Below are positions 28,156 through 37,112 of a stretch of 64,000 nucleotides of DNA, piece after piece (the stretch's first letter is position 1; each line of letters opens with the position of its first letter). Origin of the DNA: Brachyspira murdochii DSM 12563 (lineage in GTDB: Bacteria > Spirochaetota > Brachyspiria > Brachyspirales > Brachyspiraceae). The position numbers and the translations under genes were made by a program. The DNA lies in contig NC_014150.1 of NCBI RefSeq assembly GCF_000092845.1, positions 1,698,919 through 1,762,918 on the forward strand, in the 5' to 3' direction. The notes beneath the pieces are model-generated. The model saw only the letters and a program-made list of their open reading frames with translations, did no database searches and was not told where the DNA came from.

Positions 28156-28797
28156 ATGAAGAAAGCTGTATTAACTTTGTTTTTATTTGTATCTGTTATG
28201 ACTTCAAGTCTTATTGCTAAAGAAGGATTTGGTGTTGATTTAAGCGTACCTTTAGGAGCAGGTATAGGTTTTTATCTTGAAGATGGAAAACAAAGTGAAA
28301 CTGTAAAACCATATGGCGGGTTTGAGTTTGGTGTTTATTTAAAGCCTAATTATTATTTTGACTTAACTATTTTATCTTTAGGTATATCATTAGATTTCGG
28401 ATATCAAAGAGATGTATTTGCATATAAATCGGATTTGTCTAAAGGCAATGTTACCTTTGACAGCTTATCTATAGGTTTAATGCCTAAAATAGATGTATTA
28501 TTTATGTCTATAGGAGTTGGTGCAGGAGTGAAATTCCCTCTTGGCGGAAGCAGTTATTCTAAAGAAAACAGCGGCGGGGAGACAATAGAAAAATATACTC
28601 TTAAACAATTGCAAAATAGATTTTATAATTTGTATATACCGTATCTTAAAGCAAGTTTGGATTTTTTGCTTCTTTATAATGTAACTTTGGGAGTTTATGT
28701 TTCTTATGATTTTCCTCTTTTGGAGTATAAAGATATATCTCCGAAGACAAAAATAGGAGCACTTGATATAGGCGGGCAGATAGGTATAAGATTTTAA
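28156..28797 (+). CDS. Small outer-membrane beta-barrel protein
   Basis: A 213-residue protein with a signal peptide (KKAVLTLFLFVSVMTSSLIA) and a mature part of alternating strands, ending in a phenylalanine (GGQIGIRF) as for BAM-inserted outer-membrane proteins. It is a paralogue of the protein at 45849-46562: both have LMPKI or ILPKI, GAGVK with P-L or P-I, IPYLKA or IPYIKA, and DIGxQ(I/L)G(I/L)RF at the end. The start is ATG 28156, with GGAGAAAG in front; an upstream in-frame ATG at 28132 has no ribosome site. It is followed within 10 bases by the PotD-like gene, so both are probably on one message. Confidence 0.75.
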   Translation: MKKAVLTLFLFVSVMTSSLIAKEGFGVDLSVPLGAGIGFYLEDGKQSETVKPYGGFEFGVYLKPNYYFDLTILSLGISLDFGYQRDVFAYKSDLSKGNVTFDSLSIGLMPKIDVLFMSIGVGAGVKFPLGGSSYSKENSGGETIEKYTLKQLQNRFYNLYIPYLKASLDFLLLYNVTLGVYVSYDFPLLEYKDISPKTKIGALDIGGQIGIRF

Positions 28798-28807
28798 GGA
28801 AAAAATA

Positions 28808-30037
28808 ATGTACAATCGTCTGTATTATGCAGTATATATTATTCTTTTATATAGCAGTATAATATTTGCTCAAAACACTTCTTTTGTAAGTAAGCTTGAT
28901 AAAAGTCAGTTAGATTTAAATTATTATGAAAAGTTAAAAGATAAAAATATTATATTGAATGTGTGCAATTGGGGGGAGTATATAGCTGACGGCTCTAAAG
29001 GCTCTATGGACATTATAAAAGAATTTGAAAATCTTACCGGAATAGAAGTAAATTATATAATACATAATTCTAATGAAGAAGTATATGCCAAATTAAAATT
29101 ACAAACTGAAAATTATGATGTAATAACTCCTACTGATTATATAATAGTAAGAATGATAAAAAATAATATGATACAGAAACTAAACTTTGATTTACTTCCG
29201 GCTGTGAAAAATAATATAGACCCTTTCTTTTTTTCATTAGCCTATGATCCGGAAGGCGAATACAGTGTTCCTTATACTTGGGGAATGAGCGGTATTATAT
29301 ATAATAAAAAAAATATAGATATTAAAGAAGAAGATATTGACTGGTCTATACTTTTTAATGAAGATTATAAAGATATGATATTAATGTCAATAGCTCCAAG
29401 AGATGCTTTTGCAGCTGCTAATGGTTATTTAGGCTTTGATTTGCATACTACAAATGAAAAAGAAATATTAGAATCGTTTGATGCTTTAAAAAAGCAAAGA
29501 TATGTAGTTCAGGATTATGTTATGGACGAAATACTATATAAAATAAGAGATGAAAAAGCATATATAGGAGTTACATACGGAGGCGATGCTTTAACTGTTA
29601 TAAAGCAAAATACAAATATAAATTTTGTTATACCAAAATCAGGGGGGAATCCTTTTGTTGAGTGTTTGGCAATTCCTAAAAATGCAGAAAATATAGAAGC
29701 AGCTCATATGTATATAAATTTTTTATGTGAGAGACAAGTAGCATATGAGAATACAAAATATATAGGATATGCCACACCCAATACAGCAGCTTTAGAATTG
29801 CTTCCAGATGAAATAAAAAATGATAAAAGAATATATCCAGATAAAAAGAATATTGTATATATGTCAAAACGAATATCTGAACTTGATGACAGATCCGGTA
29901 TTTTAATGGAAAACCTTTGGAATAATTTTCTTAATAATAAAAGTGTTAAATTGCCTTTTAATAAAATACTTGTATTTGCTGTTATTATTACTTCTATAGT
30001 TTTAATAATTTTAGAGCTTAAAAAGAAAAAAAATTAA
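28808..30037 (+). CDS. PotD-like extracellular solute-binding protein with a C-terminal membrane anchor
   Basis: A polyamine-type binding protein (SBP family 1, PotD/PotF). Landmarks are LNVCNWGEYIADGS, YDVITPTDYIIVRM, PYTWGMSGIIYNK and the VTYGGDA segment. A signal peptide is present at the N-terminus. Unusually, the last 28 residues are one membrane segment (about 383-402) plus a lysine-rich tail (LELKKKKN), so the protein would be tethered in the inner membrane with the tail in the cytoplasm. No potA, potB or potC is next to it. Length 409 against about 350 for PotD. It is co-located with the small outer-membrane barrel. It may bind spermidine or putrescine; the ligand is inferred from the family only. 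Confidence 0.85.
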   Translation: MYNRLYYAVYIILLYSSIIFAQNTSFVSKLDKSQLDLNYYEKLKDKNIILNVCNWGEYIADGSKGSMDIIKEFENLTGIEVNYIIHNSNEEVYAKLKLQTENYDVITPTDYIIVRMIKNNMIQKLNFDLLPAVKNNIDPFFFSLAYDPEGEYSVPYTWGMSGIIYNKKNIDIKEEDIDWSILFNEDYKDMILMSIAPRDAFAAANGYLGFDLHTTNEKEILESFDALKKQRYVVQDYVMDEILYKIRDEKAYIGVTYGGDALTVIKQNTNINFVIPKSGGNPFVECLAIPKNAENIEAAHMYINFLCERQVAYENTKYIGYATPNTAALELLPDEIKNDKRIYPDKKNIVYMSKRISELDDRSGILMENLWNNFLNNKSVKLPFNKILVFAVIITSIVLIILELKKKKN

Positions 30038-30058
30038 TTCTTTATTATTATTGCTAAT

Positions 30059-30104
30059 AAAAATTGTTCGCTAAAAATCTATAGCAAATGGATTTGCAAT
30101 TTTT
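30059..30104. terminator. Symmetric hairpin between convergent genes
   Basis: AAAAATTG (30059-30066) pairs with CAATTTTT (30097-30104), with an inner GCAAA/TTTGC stem. It can act for both strands. Confidence 0.55.
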
Positions 30105-30143
30105 ATATTTAGCTTTCTAGTATTTAAAAATTATTATTTTTTG

Positions 30144-30761
30144 TTATTCAATTACAGCATATGCTCTTACAGGCGAGCCTTCAGAGCCTCTTATTTTTAA
30201 AGGTGCAGCACTAAAGAAAAATTCTTTATTTGATACTTTATCTAAATTGGCAAGTCCTTCTATAATGCATATGTCATGTGAAAATAAAATATTATGTATC
30301 AAATTATTATTAATATTATCGACAGAAGGACTGTCTATGCCTATTGTTTTGATTTTTAAATTAACTAATTGATTTGCAAAACTTTCGCTTAAATATGGAA
30401 AATATTTATAATAATAATCTGTATTAATATTCTTATGCCAAGAAGTATTAATAAGAAGTATATCGTATCCTTTTATAGTACCAAAATCAAAATTGTGAGG
30501 AAAGTTTATTTTGTTTTCTTTATCTGCTTTAATATCGATGCAGTAAGCACTGCCTATAAAATAATTTAAATCTATATTTTCGGTAGAAGGTTTATTGTTT
30601 ATGCCATGAAGAGGTGTATCAATATGAGTGCCGCTATGGACACACATATTGATATTTGTTATATTAAAATATTCATAATTGAAACTTTCAACTTTTACAT
30701 CAATATCATCAGGGTAATGAGGCATATTGCTGTAAATTGGAGAAGAAAGATCTATTATCAT
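30144..30761 (-). CDS. Cyclase-family metal-dependent hydrolase (kynurenine formamidase-like)
   Basis: A 205-residue member of the cyclase family (PF04199). The metal-binding motif HSGTHIDTPLH matches HxGTHxDxPxH, and the GIDSPSVDN and EGLANL segments are also typical. Family members include arylformamidase (KynB), isatin hydrolase and other amidohydrolases of cyclic or N-acyl compounds; I cannot tell which here. No signal peptide, so cytoplasmic. Its ATG overlaps the stop of the PIN-TRAM gene (ATGA), so the two are translationally coupled. Confidence 0.88.
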   Translation of the reverse strand: MIIDLSSPIYSNMPHYPDDIDVKVESFNYEYFNITNINMCVHSGTHIDTPLHGINNKPSTENIDLNYFIGSAYCIDIKADKENKINFPHNFDFGTIKGYDILLINTSWHKNINTDYYYKYFPYLSESFANQLVNLKIKTIGIDSPSVDNINNNLIHNILFSHDICIIEGLANLDKVSNKEFFFSAAPLKIRGSEGSPVRAYAVIE

Positions 30762-31753
30762 TTATCATGTCTTTTTTTATTATTATTTGATTGTTTGGCC
30801 CCTACAAGAGAAGCAAATATTACTCTTCCAGCTTCTTTAGGGAGTACATTGTCTATTTCTATTTCAACATTTTTTCCTATTAAGTGTTTAGCATTATCAA
30901 CAACTATCATAGTACCGTCTTCCAAATATCCAAGTGCCTGCTTATCTTTTCCTTCTCTTATCAAATCAATTTTGATAGTTTCACCGGGAAGAACTACAAC
31001 ATGAAGCGAATTAGCCAAATCATTTATATTTAATATTTCAACCTCATGAATAGAAGCTACTTTCATCAAATTAAAATCATTAGTAATAACTTTAGCGTCC
31101 ATTTTTTTGGCAAGCTCTATAAGTTTTAAATCTACTTCTTTGATATTAGGAAAATCTATATCCGTAATAGAAAGAAGTATATTTTTAGAAGATTTCATTT
31201 TATTTAATATCTCTAATGCCCTTCTTCCTCTTATTCTTTTTTGCGGATCTCTAGCATCGCTTAAGAACTGTATTTCTTTTATTACAAATTCCGGAAGTAC
31301 AAGAAGTCCGTCAAAAAATTTTTTTTCAGCAATATCATATATCCTTCCGTCTACTATCACAGAAGTATCAAGTATTTTTGCTGTTTTATTTTTATCTGGT
31401 TTTGTGAGATTAAGCATATTTGATATATTTGGTATAAATGCTGCTATAATACCAAAAGTCAGATATCCTTCTATAAAAAGAATGATTAATTTTTCATTTG
31501 TAGATAGTTTAATTCCTATCATATTAACAGTACTTATAGTGAGAAGAACTGTAAGTATAGTTAGAAAAAATGAAATAAAAAAGGCGAGAGTAATTTTAGA
31601 AGATTTCTTTCTTATAAGTAAAAATTCAAATAAAAATATCAAAACAGCACTCAGTAAAAATATCGATACAGTTTTATAATTAAAAGTTTTTGTAAAATAA
31701 TAATCCATTAATGCTATTAAAAAAGATATAACAAAATATACTATTCTCCACAT
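30758..31753 (-). CDS. Membrane-anchored PIN-TRAM domain protein (YacL-like)
   Basis: Four membrane segments fill the first 110 residues. Then comes a PIN domain: AKILDTSVIVDGRI holds the first acidic residue, and LLVLPEFVIKEI, KVITNDFNL and the rest follow. A C-terminal TRAM-like domain (about 250-312, VVVLPGETIKIDLIREGKD) is followed by a basic tail. B. subtilis YacL has the same order; PIN domains are usually RNases, and TRAM binds RNA, so a membrane-bound RNase is inferred. AGGGGGA precedes the ATG. Coupled to the cyclase-family gene downstream. Confidence 0.88.
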   Translation of the reverse strand: MWRIVYFVISFLIALMDYYFTKTFNYKTVSIFLLSAVLIFLFEFLLIRKKSSKITLAFFISFFLTILTVLLTISTVNMIGIKLSTNEKLIILFIEGYLTFGIIAAFIPNISNMLNLTKPDKNKTAKILDTSVIVDGRIYDIAEKKFFDGLLVLPEFVIKEIQFLSDARDPQKRIRGRRALEILNKMKSSKNILLSITDIDFPNIKEVDLKLIELAKKMDAKVITNDFNLMKVASIHEVEILNINDLANSLHVVVLPGETIKIDLIREGKDKQALGYLEDGTMIVVDNAKHLIGKNVEIEIDNVLPKEAGRVIFASLVGAKQSNNNKKRHDK

Positions 31754-31842
31754 AATAGTTCCCCCTATAAACTATAATATATTTAGATATATTTATTTTT
31801 TTTATTTGAATAAATTTTTAGAAATATTGAAGATAAGAATTA

Positions 31843-32418
31843 TCATTCTTTAGTATCTTTCTTCTTTTTTTTGGCATTGTCTTTATTTTCTTTTACCAAT
31901 TTTTCTTTTTCTAAAGGTTTGGTTTTGAATTTTTTGGCAGATTTTTCTAAAGCATTAGATACTATATCTTCTATTTCATCTTTGTCTTTTTTTAAAGCTA
32001 TGCTGATTTCATTAACTATAAACATATAAGCCTTTTCGTATAAACGTTTTTCGCTTGCAGATAGTTCTTTTAATTTGTTTCTAGTAAATAAACTTCTAGC
32101 CACTTCTATGGTATCTTTGATATTACCGCTTCTTAATTTTTCTTCATTTTCCTGATATCTTATTTTCCAGTTATTTTCTATATCCTGCGGTTTGGTTTGA
32201 AGTACATTAATCAGTTCATCGGCTTCTGCTTTTGAAATTATTTTACGTATACGATATTCTTTAACTCTATTTATAGGGACTTTTAATGTAATATTTTCGC
32301 TTTCGCATTCTAATACATAACATTCTACAAGATTAGAATTTACTTTACTATCAGATATACCTATAACTTTACATATACCGTACATAGGATATACAACATA
32401 AGTATTTAATTTATACAT
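31843..32418 (-). CDS. CarD/CdnL-family transcriptional regulator
   Basis: The N-terminal 60 residues are the CarD RNA-polymerase-interacting (Tudor-like) domain: YVVYPMYGICKVIGISDS, then LKVPINRVKEYRIRKII. A helical DNA-binding part (about 65-150) follows with the KLKELSASEKRLYEKA-like stretch usual in CdnL. CarD proteins bind the beta subunit of RNA polymerase and stabilise open complexes, notably at rRNA promoters. The last 35 residues are a lysine-rich tail that is longer than in most family members. AAAGG stands before the ATG. Transcribed alone, as spacing suggests. Confidence 0.85.
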   Translation of the reverse strand: MYKLNTYVVYPMYGICKVIGISDSKVNSNLVECYVLECESENITLKVPINRVKEYRIRKIISKAEADELINVLQTKPQDIENNWKIRYQENEEKLRSGNIKDTIEVARSLFTRNKLKELSASEKRLYEKAYMFIVNEISIALKKDKDEIEDIVSNALEKSAKKFKTKPLEKEKLVKENKDNAKKKKKDTKE

Positions 32419-32526
32419 TACAAGCCTTTAAGTTAATTATTTATTCTCAAAATTTAATAATATACCTCTATCTATTATATATCAAGATTTTAAAAAATCA
32501 AGTGTTAGAAAATATTAATATATACT

Positions 32527-32570
32527 GAAAAAAGGCACAGACTTTTTATAATAAGTCTATGCCTTTATCA
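32527..32570 (-). terminator. Rho-independent terminator of the NSS transporter operon
   Basis: AAAGGCACAGACTT (32531-32544) pairs with AAGTCTATGCCTTT (32553-32566) with one G-U in the RNA; read on the minus strand it ends in a T run. Confidence 0.85.
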
Positions 32571-32592
32571 AATATTAATTTTATGTGTATTA

Positions 32593-32688
32593 TTACATTT
32601 TTCTTAAAGCTATACTAAGAAAGAAAGCAAAACCTCCCCATATAGCTAGTAAACTAAGTCCCATAAATATAGCAGAATCTATTCCCAT
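32593..32688 (-). CDS. MetS-type small subunit of an NSS transporter (31 residues)
   Basis: A tiny gene, easily missed. The ATG at 32686-32688 has AAAGGAGAT just upstream, and the frame closes at TAA 32593-32595. The peptide has a short polar head, one membrane segment (GLSLLAIWGGFAFFLSIAL) and a basic end (RKM). The LLxIWGG-F pattern and position directly after the NSS transporter gene match the MetS subunit of MetPS (methionine and alanine importer, small subunit family). In Corynebacterium glutamicum MetS is needed with MetP for uptake. It follows the transporter stop by 26 bases and precedes the terminator. Confidence 0.85.
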   Translation of the reverse strand: MGIDSAIFMGLSLLAIWGGFAFFLSIALRKM

Positions 32689-32714
32689 GATTTATCTCCT
32701 TTTTATAAAGATTA

Positions 32715-34208
32715 TTAATTATTTATTTTAGGCTGTCTGTCTTTAAACTTAGCAAATAATATACCTACTATAAATGCTATAACAGGCATAGACCAGCCTA
32801 AAGCAATTAAAGCCCAAGTAGGATAGCCGCTGTAAGGGGTTTTAAAATCATTTATCAATTTTAATGAAAGCATTACAGCTAGGAATATAGGAGTTAAGAA
32901 TTTCAAACAGAAATCCCACCAAACGCCTATTTTAAACTCACTTACAGCATTAATAGTCTCTTTAAATGAGCCAAGTTTATATACCCAAGCAACCAATATA
33001 ATTTCTATAAGTCCGCTTACTACAATATTGTAATTGTTTACAAAAGCATCTACTATATCAAGTATAGAAAGTCCGCTTCCAGTAGCATATATCATAGATA
33101 TGGCACCTTGTATTACAATGATGATAATACTTACTTTTTTTCTGTTAAAATGGAATTTATCTATGAATGAAGATATAACTACCTCAGCAAGCGAAATAGC
33201 AGAAGTAAGACCGGCAAACGAAAGAACTAAGAAAAATACTAGTCCGAATATTCCATTTAAACCCGGAAGAGAATTAATAGCTTCTGGAAATACTATAAAT
33301 GCCAAACCTATACCGCCGCTTCCAGCTACATCAGCAACAGCTTTTCCTTGTGAATGAGCCATATAACCTATTATACTAAATACTGTTATACCAGCAAATA
33401 AACTAAAGCTAGTATCAGCAAAACCTGTCATAAATGCATTGTTTGCTATATCAGAATCATCTGGAAGATAGCTTGAATATGTTATCATTATACCAAAAGC
33501 AACAGACATACTATAAAACACTTGTCCGTAAGCATCTATCCAAATTTTAGGGTTAGTAAGTTTAGAGAAATCGGGCTTAAACATATAATCAAGTCCGGAT
33601 AAAGCACCAGGTAAAGTTATGCCTCTGATAAGAATAATTACTACTAAAACAGCTAATAAAGGCATAAATATTTTATTCGCTTTTTCTATACCATCTTTAA
33701 CACCGCCGATAACAGAAATAAGTATTATAACCCAAACAATAATTAGAGGTATTGCAACACCAATATTAAAATTACCAAGTGAGAAACCGCTTTGAAGTTT
33801 TAAATATTCATTAGTAAAAAATCCGGCTGTATCAGTTCCCCATTTTAATCCTTGAATAGAAAATAAACCGTAGGATAATGACCAAGCAATAATAACAGAA
33901 TAATAAATAACTATTGCAAAACAGGTAAATACTTGCAGCCAGCCTAACCATTCCCAAGACGGATTTAATGCTTTTAAAGCACCAGGTGCACTTTTATGAG
34001 TTTTATGACCTATAGAAAACTCTAATATCATTATAGGTATGCCTGCTGTAAGCATAGCTATAAGAAAAACTATCATAAAAGCTCCGCCGCCATTAGATGC
34101 AACCATATACGGGAAACGCCATATATTACCCAAACCAACAGCGGAACCTATTGCAGCAAGGATAAAACCTGCTCTTGTTCCCCATTGTCCTCTATGATGA
34201 TGACTCAT
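32715..34208 (-). CDS. NSS-family sodium-dependent amino-acid transporter (MetP-like)
   Basis: An integral membrane symporter of the neurotransmitter:sodium symporter family with about 12 membrane segments in 497 residues. The segment 1 signature is GSAVGLGNIWRFPYMVASNG with the sodium-site residues AAIGSAVG and GNIWRFP; GGGAFMIVF follows, and the DAYGQVFYSMSVAFG block fits segment 6. The small MetS-type subunit encoded next to it suggests the methionine/alanine branch, though tryptophan or other transporters (TnaT) share the fold. The gene has a GGAGAGGAAAAAAG-like site before the ATG. With MetNIQ, it would be a second methionine route in this window, if the substrate call holds. Confidence 0.9.
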   Translation of the reverse strand: MSHHHRGQWGTRAGFILAAIGSAVGLGNIWRFPYMVASNGGGAFMIVFLIAMLTAGIPIMILEFSIGHKTHKSAPGALKALNPSWEWLGWLQVFTCFAIVIYYSVIIAWSLSYGLFSIQGLKWGTDTAGFFTNEYLKLQSGFSLGNFNIGVAIPLIIVWVIILISVIGGVKDGIEKANKIFMPLLAVLVVIILIRGITLPGALSGLDYMFKPDFSKLTNPKIWIDAYGQVFYSMSVAFGIMITYSSYLPDDSDIANNAFMTGFADTSFSLFAGITVFSIIGYMAHSQGKAVADVAGSGGIGLAFIVFPEAINSLPGLNGIFGLVFFLVLSFAGLTSAISLAEVVISSFIDKFHFNRKKVSIIIIVIQGAISMIYATGSGLSILDIVDAFVNNYNIVVSGLIEIILVAWVYKLGSFKETINAVSEFKIGVWWDFCLKFLTPIFLAVMLSLKLINDFKTPYSGYPTWALIALGWSMPVIAFIVGILFAKFKDRQPKINN

Positions 34209-34734
34209 CTTTTTTCCTCTCCTTTATTTTTATTTATTTCCATATTATATATTAAATTTATATAATATATGAAAATGATTTAAATATCAATACTTTGTAT
34301 AGAATTTTTTTATTTTATTTTTCACATAAAAAGATATAATATGAATATCACAGTTATAATATTGTTCTTTATATTTTTTGTTTAAAATTATTATTAATCT
34401 TTTTTTAAGTGATTTATAATAATAAAAAATTTAGAAATATAATTTTATACTTATTCTTCAATAAATTAAATATTTTACTTATATAACTATTTTAGGATTT
34501 AATTATAAATATTTTTTTCTTTAGTAAAAATGCTATAAGTTATTAAATATAGTAATTGGGTTTGCCGAAAGTGATTAAATCAGCAGATAATTAATCATAA
34601 TGCTTACAAAAAATACTAAATCTTTTATTTGAAGTATTTTTCAAATGCCAGTAAAAAATCAATTAATAGAGATACTAAGGTATGTATATTTTTATATTGC
34701 CGAACTTAGTAGGCAGCAGATACATTTTTCATTG
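34209..34734. other. Gene-free AT-rich spacer of about 525 bases
   Basis: I see no reading frame with a ribosome site. Short stems occur: AAATACT (34611-34617)/AGTATTT (34633-34639), and ATGTAT...TGCC/GGCA...ATACAT near 34682-34725, the latter just past the stop of the minus-strand SH3-like gene and a possible weak terminator. The first part must hold the NSS operon promoter. Confidence 0.4.
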
Positions 34735-35544
34735 CTATTCAAGTTTTATCTGTGAACTATGAACAAAGCCAAGAATCGTACCTTTGCCGTCACTATCATC
34801 AGGAGGTAAGTAATACACTTCAATCCAGTTTTTTTTCCAATCACTTAAATTACAGTTACTATCAACTAATAATAAAAGCCCCACATTATTAATCATATCG
34901 TTTTTCAAAATTTTTCCTATTATTTTTCCATTTGCTTTATCTCTTATATTCACATAATCATCTTTAGAATTATATTTAAGAATACTATAAATGGCTTCTC
35001 CTTTAAATTCATAATTATCCTTAGTAAAATACTCTGTTTTAATATCTCCTAATAGTTTGAAATTTACAAGCTCTCCATAAGCCTCTCTTCCTGCTTCGCC
35101 TTCGCCATAAAAAGAATAGTTTCTTATTGTTACCTCCGCTCTTACAGCTGATACTCCTAAAAATGCTTTATTCAAAGGAGATGGTAAATTTACATTTTTA
35201 TCATCTAATAAAATACCGAAGTCTAATCTTTCAAATTCTTTATAATCATCTATATTATGGGAAGATGTACTAAATAGAAAAGGCAAATCAATATTATTAT
35301 CAGGATAAAATCTTAAAGCATTATTAGTCTCAAAATCATCAGCTCTTTCAAGTACCCCTGTCAATGTAACCTCACCATCAAAATAAATTTGAGCAGCAGA
35401 ATAAGTGCCGTCAAGTTTTTTTACTTTAAGTGTATTTTTTGCCATTTTACCATTATCACTTAAAAGTTCATTGAAGTATGCCGCATCAGGCGGAAATGCC
35501 CATAAAAAATTAATGCTTAAAAGAAATAAAATAATTTTCTTCAT
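34735..35544 (-). CDS. Secreted SH3-like domain protein, copy 1 of a tandem pair
   Basis: A 269-residue protein with a signal peptide (MKKIILFLLSINFLWAF). A family-specific first two thirds is followed by a bacterial SH3-like segment at about residues 195-265: DDYVNIRDKANGKIIGKI, then a WxEVYYLP strand and GFVHSSQIKLE, the classic end of such domains. It shares most of this with the copy at 35798. SH3b domains often bind cell-wall or protein ligands in the periplasm; the function is unknown. The GGAGG before the ATG is clear. It is downstream of its paralogue on the same strand. Confidence 0.75.
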   Translation of the reverse strand: MKKIILFLLSINFLWAFPPDAAYFNELLSDNGKMAKNTLKVKKLDGTYSAAQIYFDGEVTLTGVLERADDFETNNALRFYPDNNIDLPFLFSTSSHNIDDYKEFERLDFGILLDDKNVNLPSPLNKAFLGVSAVRAEVTIRNYSFYGEGEAGREAYGELVNFKLLGDIKTEYFTKDNYEFKGEAIYSILKYNSKDDYVNIRDKANGKIIGKILKNDMINNVGLLLLVDSNCNLSDWKKNWIEVYYLPPDDSDGKGTILGFVHSSQIKLE

Positions 35545-35564
35545 TTAATCCTCCCGTTCGCCTA

Positions 35565-35786
35565 CGCTAATATAAGCCAGCAACTAAAGTTACTGGCTGC
35601 TACGGCTCACTTTTTTGTTATATATAGTTTTCAAAATCTTGTAATTTTTTATTTTGTTGTTATGTCACCCGTAATGGTGTCTTGCCTACGCCTTTTTATT
35701 ATATATAAAAAACTTGTTCGTTACTACACTCACAAGTTTTTTATTTAGTTTACATAGTCTTCAAAGGCTAATAATTTTTTATTATT
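35565..35786. repeat. Spacer repeats R1-R3-R2, first set
   Basis: R1 (35565-35616, with hairpin AGCCAGCAACT/AGTTACTGGCT), R3 (35641-35692, with CACCC/GGTG) and R2 (35704-35786, with AAAAAACTTGT/ACAAGTTTTTT) each recur at 36840-37087 with few changes, though in the order R3-R1-R2. R2 is immediately downstream of the minus-strand gene in both places and looks like its terminator. Confidence 0.85.
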
Positions 35787-35797
35787 GCTATGCTCTT

Positions 35798-36667
35798 TTA
35801 ATAGCCTCCGTTTTCAAGTTTTACCTGAGAACCATGCACAAAGCCATGAATTGCATTTTTTCCGTTTCCAACCACTGGAGGAAGATAAAATACCTCATAC
35901 CAATTTTTTTCAAAATTTTCATAATTCATATAATCAATACCTGCTCCATTGATAGATAATAAAACTCCCCCATTATTAATCATATCATTTTTCAAAATCT
36001 TACCTATTATTTTTCCATTTGCTTTATCTCTTATATTCACATAATCATCTTTAGAATTATATTGAAGTTCGTTGTAATAAACATTTCCGTCATTATAATT
36101 ATCTTTACTAAAATACTCTGTTTCTACATCACCTAAAGCCTTAAAACCTACAATATCACCGTAAGCCTCTCTAGATGCTTCACCTTCTCCATAAAAACGA
36201 TAATTTCTAATTGTAACTTCAGCTCTTACCGCAGCAACGCCTAAAAATCTTTTATTTAAAGGTTCTGGTAATTTTACTTCAATATTTTCTAATAAAACAC
36301 CGAATTCCAATCTGTCAAATTCAACGCCGCTAAAATCCCAAGAATCACCATATTTAGAAGCACCTTGATTTTTCAAATTCATTTCAGATGAAGCATATAA
36401 AAAAGGAAGATTTACATTATTATCAGGATAAAATCTTAAAGCAGTATAATTATCTCCCATATCTTCATTATCAGCTCTTTCAAGAACTCCTGTTAATGTA
36501 ATCTCTCCATCAAAATAAACCATACCACCACTTTCTACATTATAGGCTTTAAGTGTATTTTTTGTTACTTTACCATCATAGCTTAAAAGTTCAGAAAAAT
36601 ACGCTTCACTAGGTGGAAATGCCCATAATAAATTAATGCTTAAAAGAAATAAAATAATTTTTTTCAT
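35798..36667 (-). CDS. Secreted SH3-like domain protein, copy 2 of a tandem pair
   Basis: A 289-residue paralogue of the 34735-35544 product, with the same signal peptide start (MKKIILFLLSINLLWAF) and SH3-like end (DDYVNIRDKANGKIIGKI, GFVHGSQVKLEN). The start is placed at 36667, where AAGGAG lies in front; an in-frame ATG at 36736 has none and would add a non-signal segment. Copy 2 has small insertions in the middle (about residues 75-105) relative to copy 1. R2 lies directly after its stop. The near-identity of the C-terminal block and of the spacers indicates recent duplication of gene plus spacer. Confidence 0.75.
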   Translation of the reverse strand: MKKIILFLLSINLLWAFPPSEAYFSELLSYDGKVTKNTLKAYNVESGGMVYFDGEITLTGVLERADNEDMGDNYTALRFYPDNNVNLPFLYASSEMNLKNQGASKYGDSWDFSGVEFDRLEFGVLLENIEVKLPEPLNKRFLGVAAVRAEVTIRNYRFYGEGEASREAYGDIVGFKALGDVETEYFSKDNYNDGNVYYNELQYNSKDDYVNIRDKANGKIIGKILKNDMINNGGVLLSINGAGIDYMNYENFEKNWYEVFYLPPVVGNGKNAIHGFVHGSQVKLENGGY

Positions 36668-36754
36668 TGCAATAGCTCCTTGTTTATAAATAACAATTAT
36701 TCGATTCTTACTACTGATTAAAATTATAAGAATCAATAAATTTTATATTCTTTA

Positions 36755-36780
36755 CAACTTTTTCCCGCCGCAAAAAGTTG
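36755..36780. repeat. GC-centred palindrome
   Basis: CAACTTTTT (36755-36763) and AAAAAGTTG (36772-36780) flank CCCGCCGC. It lies in the 36668-37112 gene-free stretch between copy 2 and ribBA. Such GC islands are unusual here. Confidence 0.7.
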
Positions 36781-36839
36781 CAAAAAGTGCATATTAAAAA
36801 CCTATTTATTAAATGTAAAAACTTGTTAGTCTAAAGCTA

Positions 36840-37087
36840 GTAATTTTTTATTCTGTTGCTATGCCACCCGAAAGGTGCCTTGCCTACACCATAGGTGGAC
36901 TTCGTCCGGTACGCAGAGTGTTGGTCGCCCACCGAAGTGACTACTTGGTCGCTAATATAAGCCAGCAACTAAAGTTACTGGCTGCTTCGGCTCACTTTTT
37001 CATTATATAAAAAACTTGTTCGTTACTACACCCACAAGTTTTTTATTTAGTTTATATAGTCTTCAAAGGCTCGTAATTTTTTATTAT
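36840..37087. repeat. Spacer repeats R3-R1-R2, second set, with GC-rich insert
   Basis: R3 (36840-36890), R1 (36950-37000) and R2 (37006-37087) match the set at 35565-35786. Between R3 and R1 is a GC-rich insert (36891-36949) that resembles the element at 39118-39195 (AGGTGGACTTCGTCC against AGGCGGGCTTCGCCT). R2 sits just past the ribBA stop and is its likely terminator. Confidence 0.8.
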
Positions 37088-37112
37088 TAATTACTATTCT
37101 CGTATATATTTT

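Noticed and set aside
31107-31679. Plus-strand frame opposite the PIN-TRAM gene
   Set aside because: The minus strand encodes clear PIN and TRAM motifs; the other frame matches nothing and lacks a ribosome site.
34209-34734. Hidden small gene or RNA in the NSS-SH3 spacer
   Set aside because: No frame with a ribosome site and only weak AT stems; not enough to call a feature.
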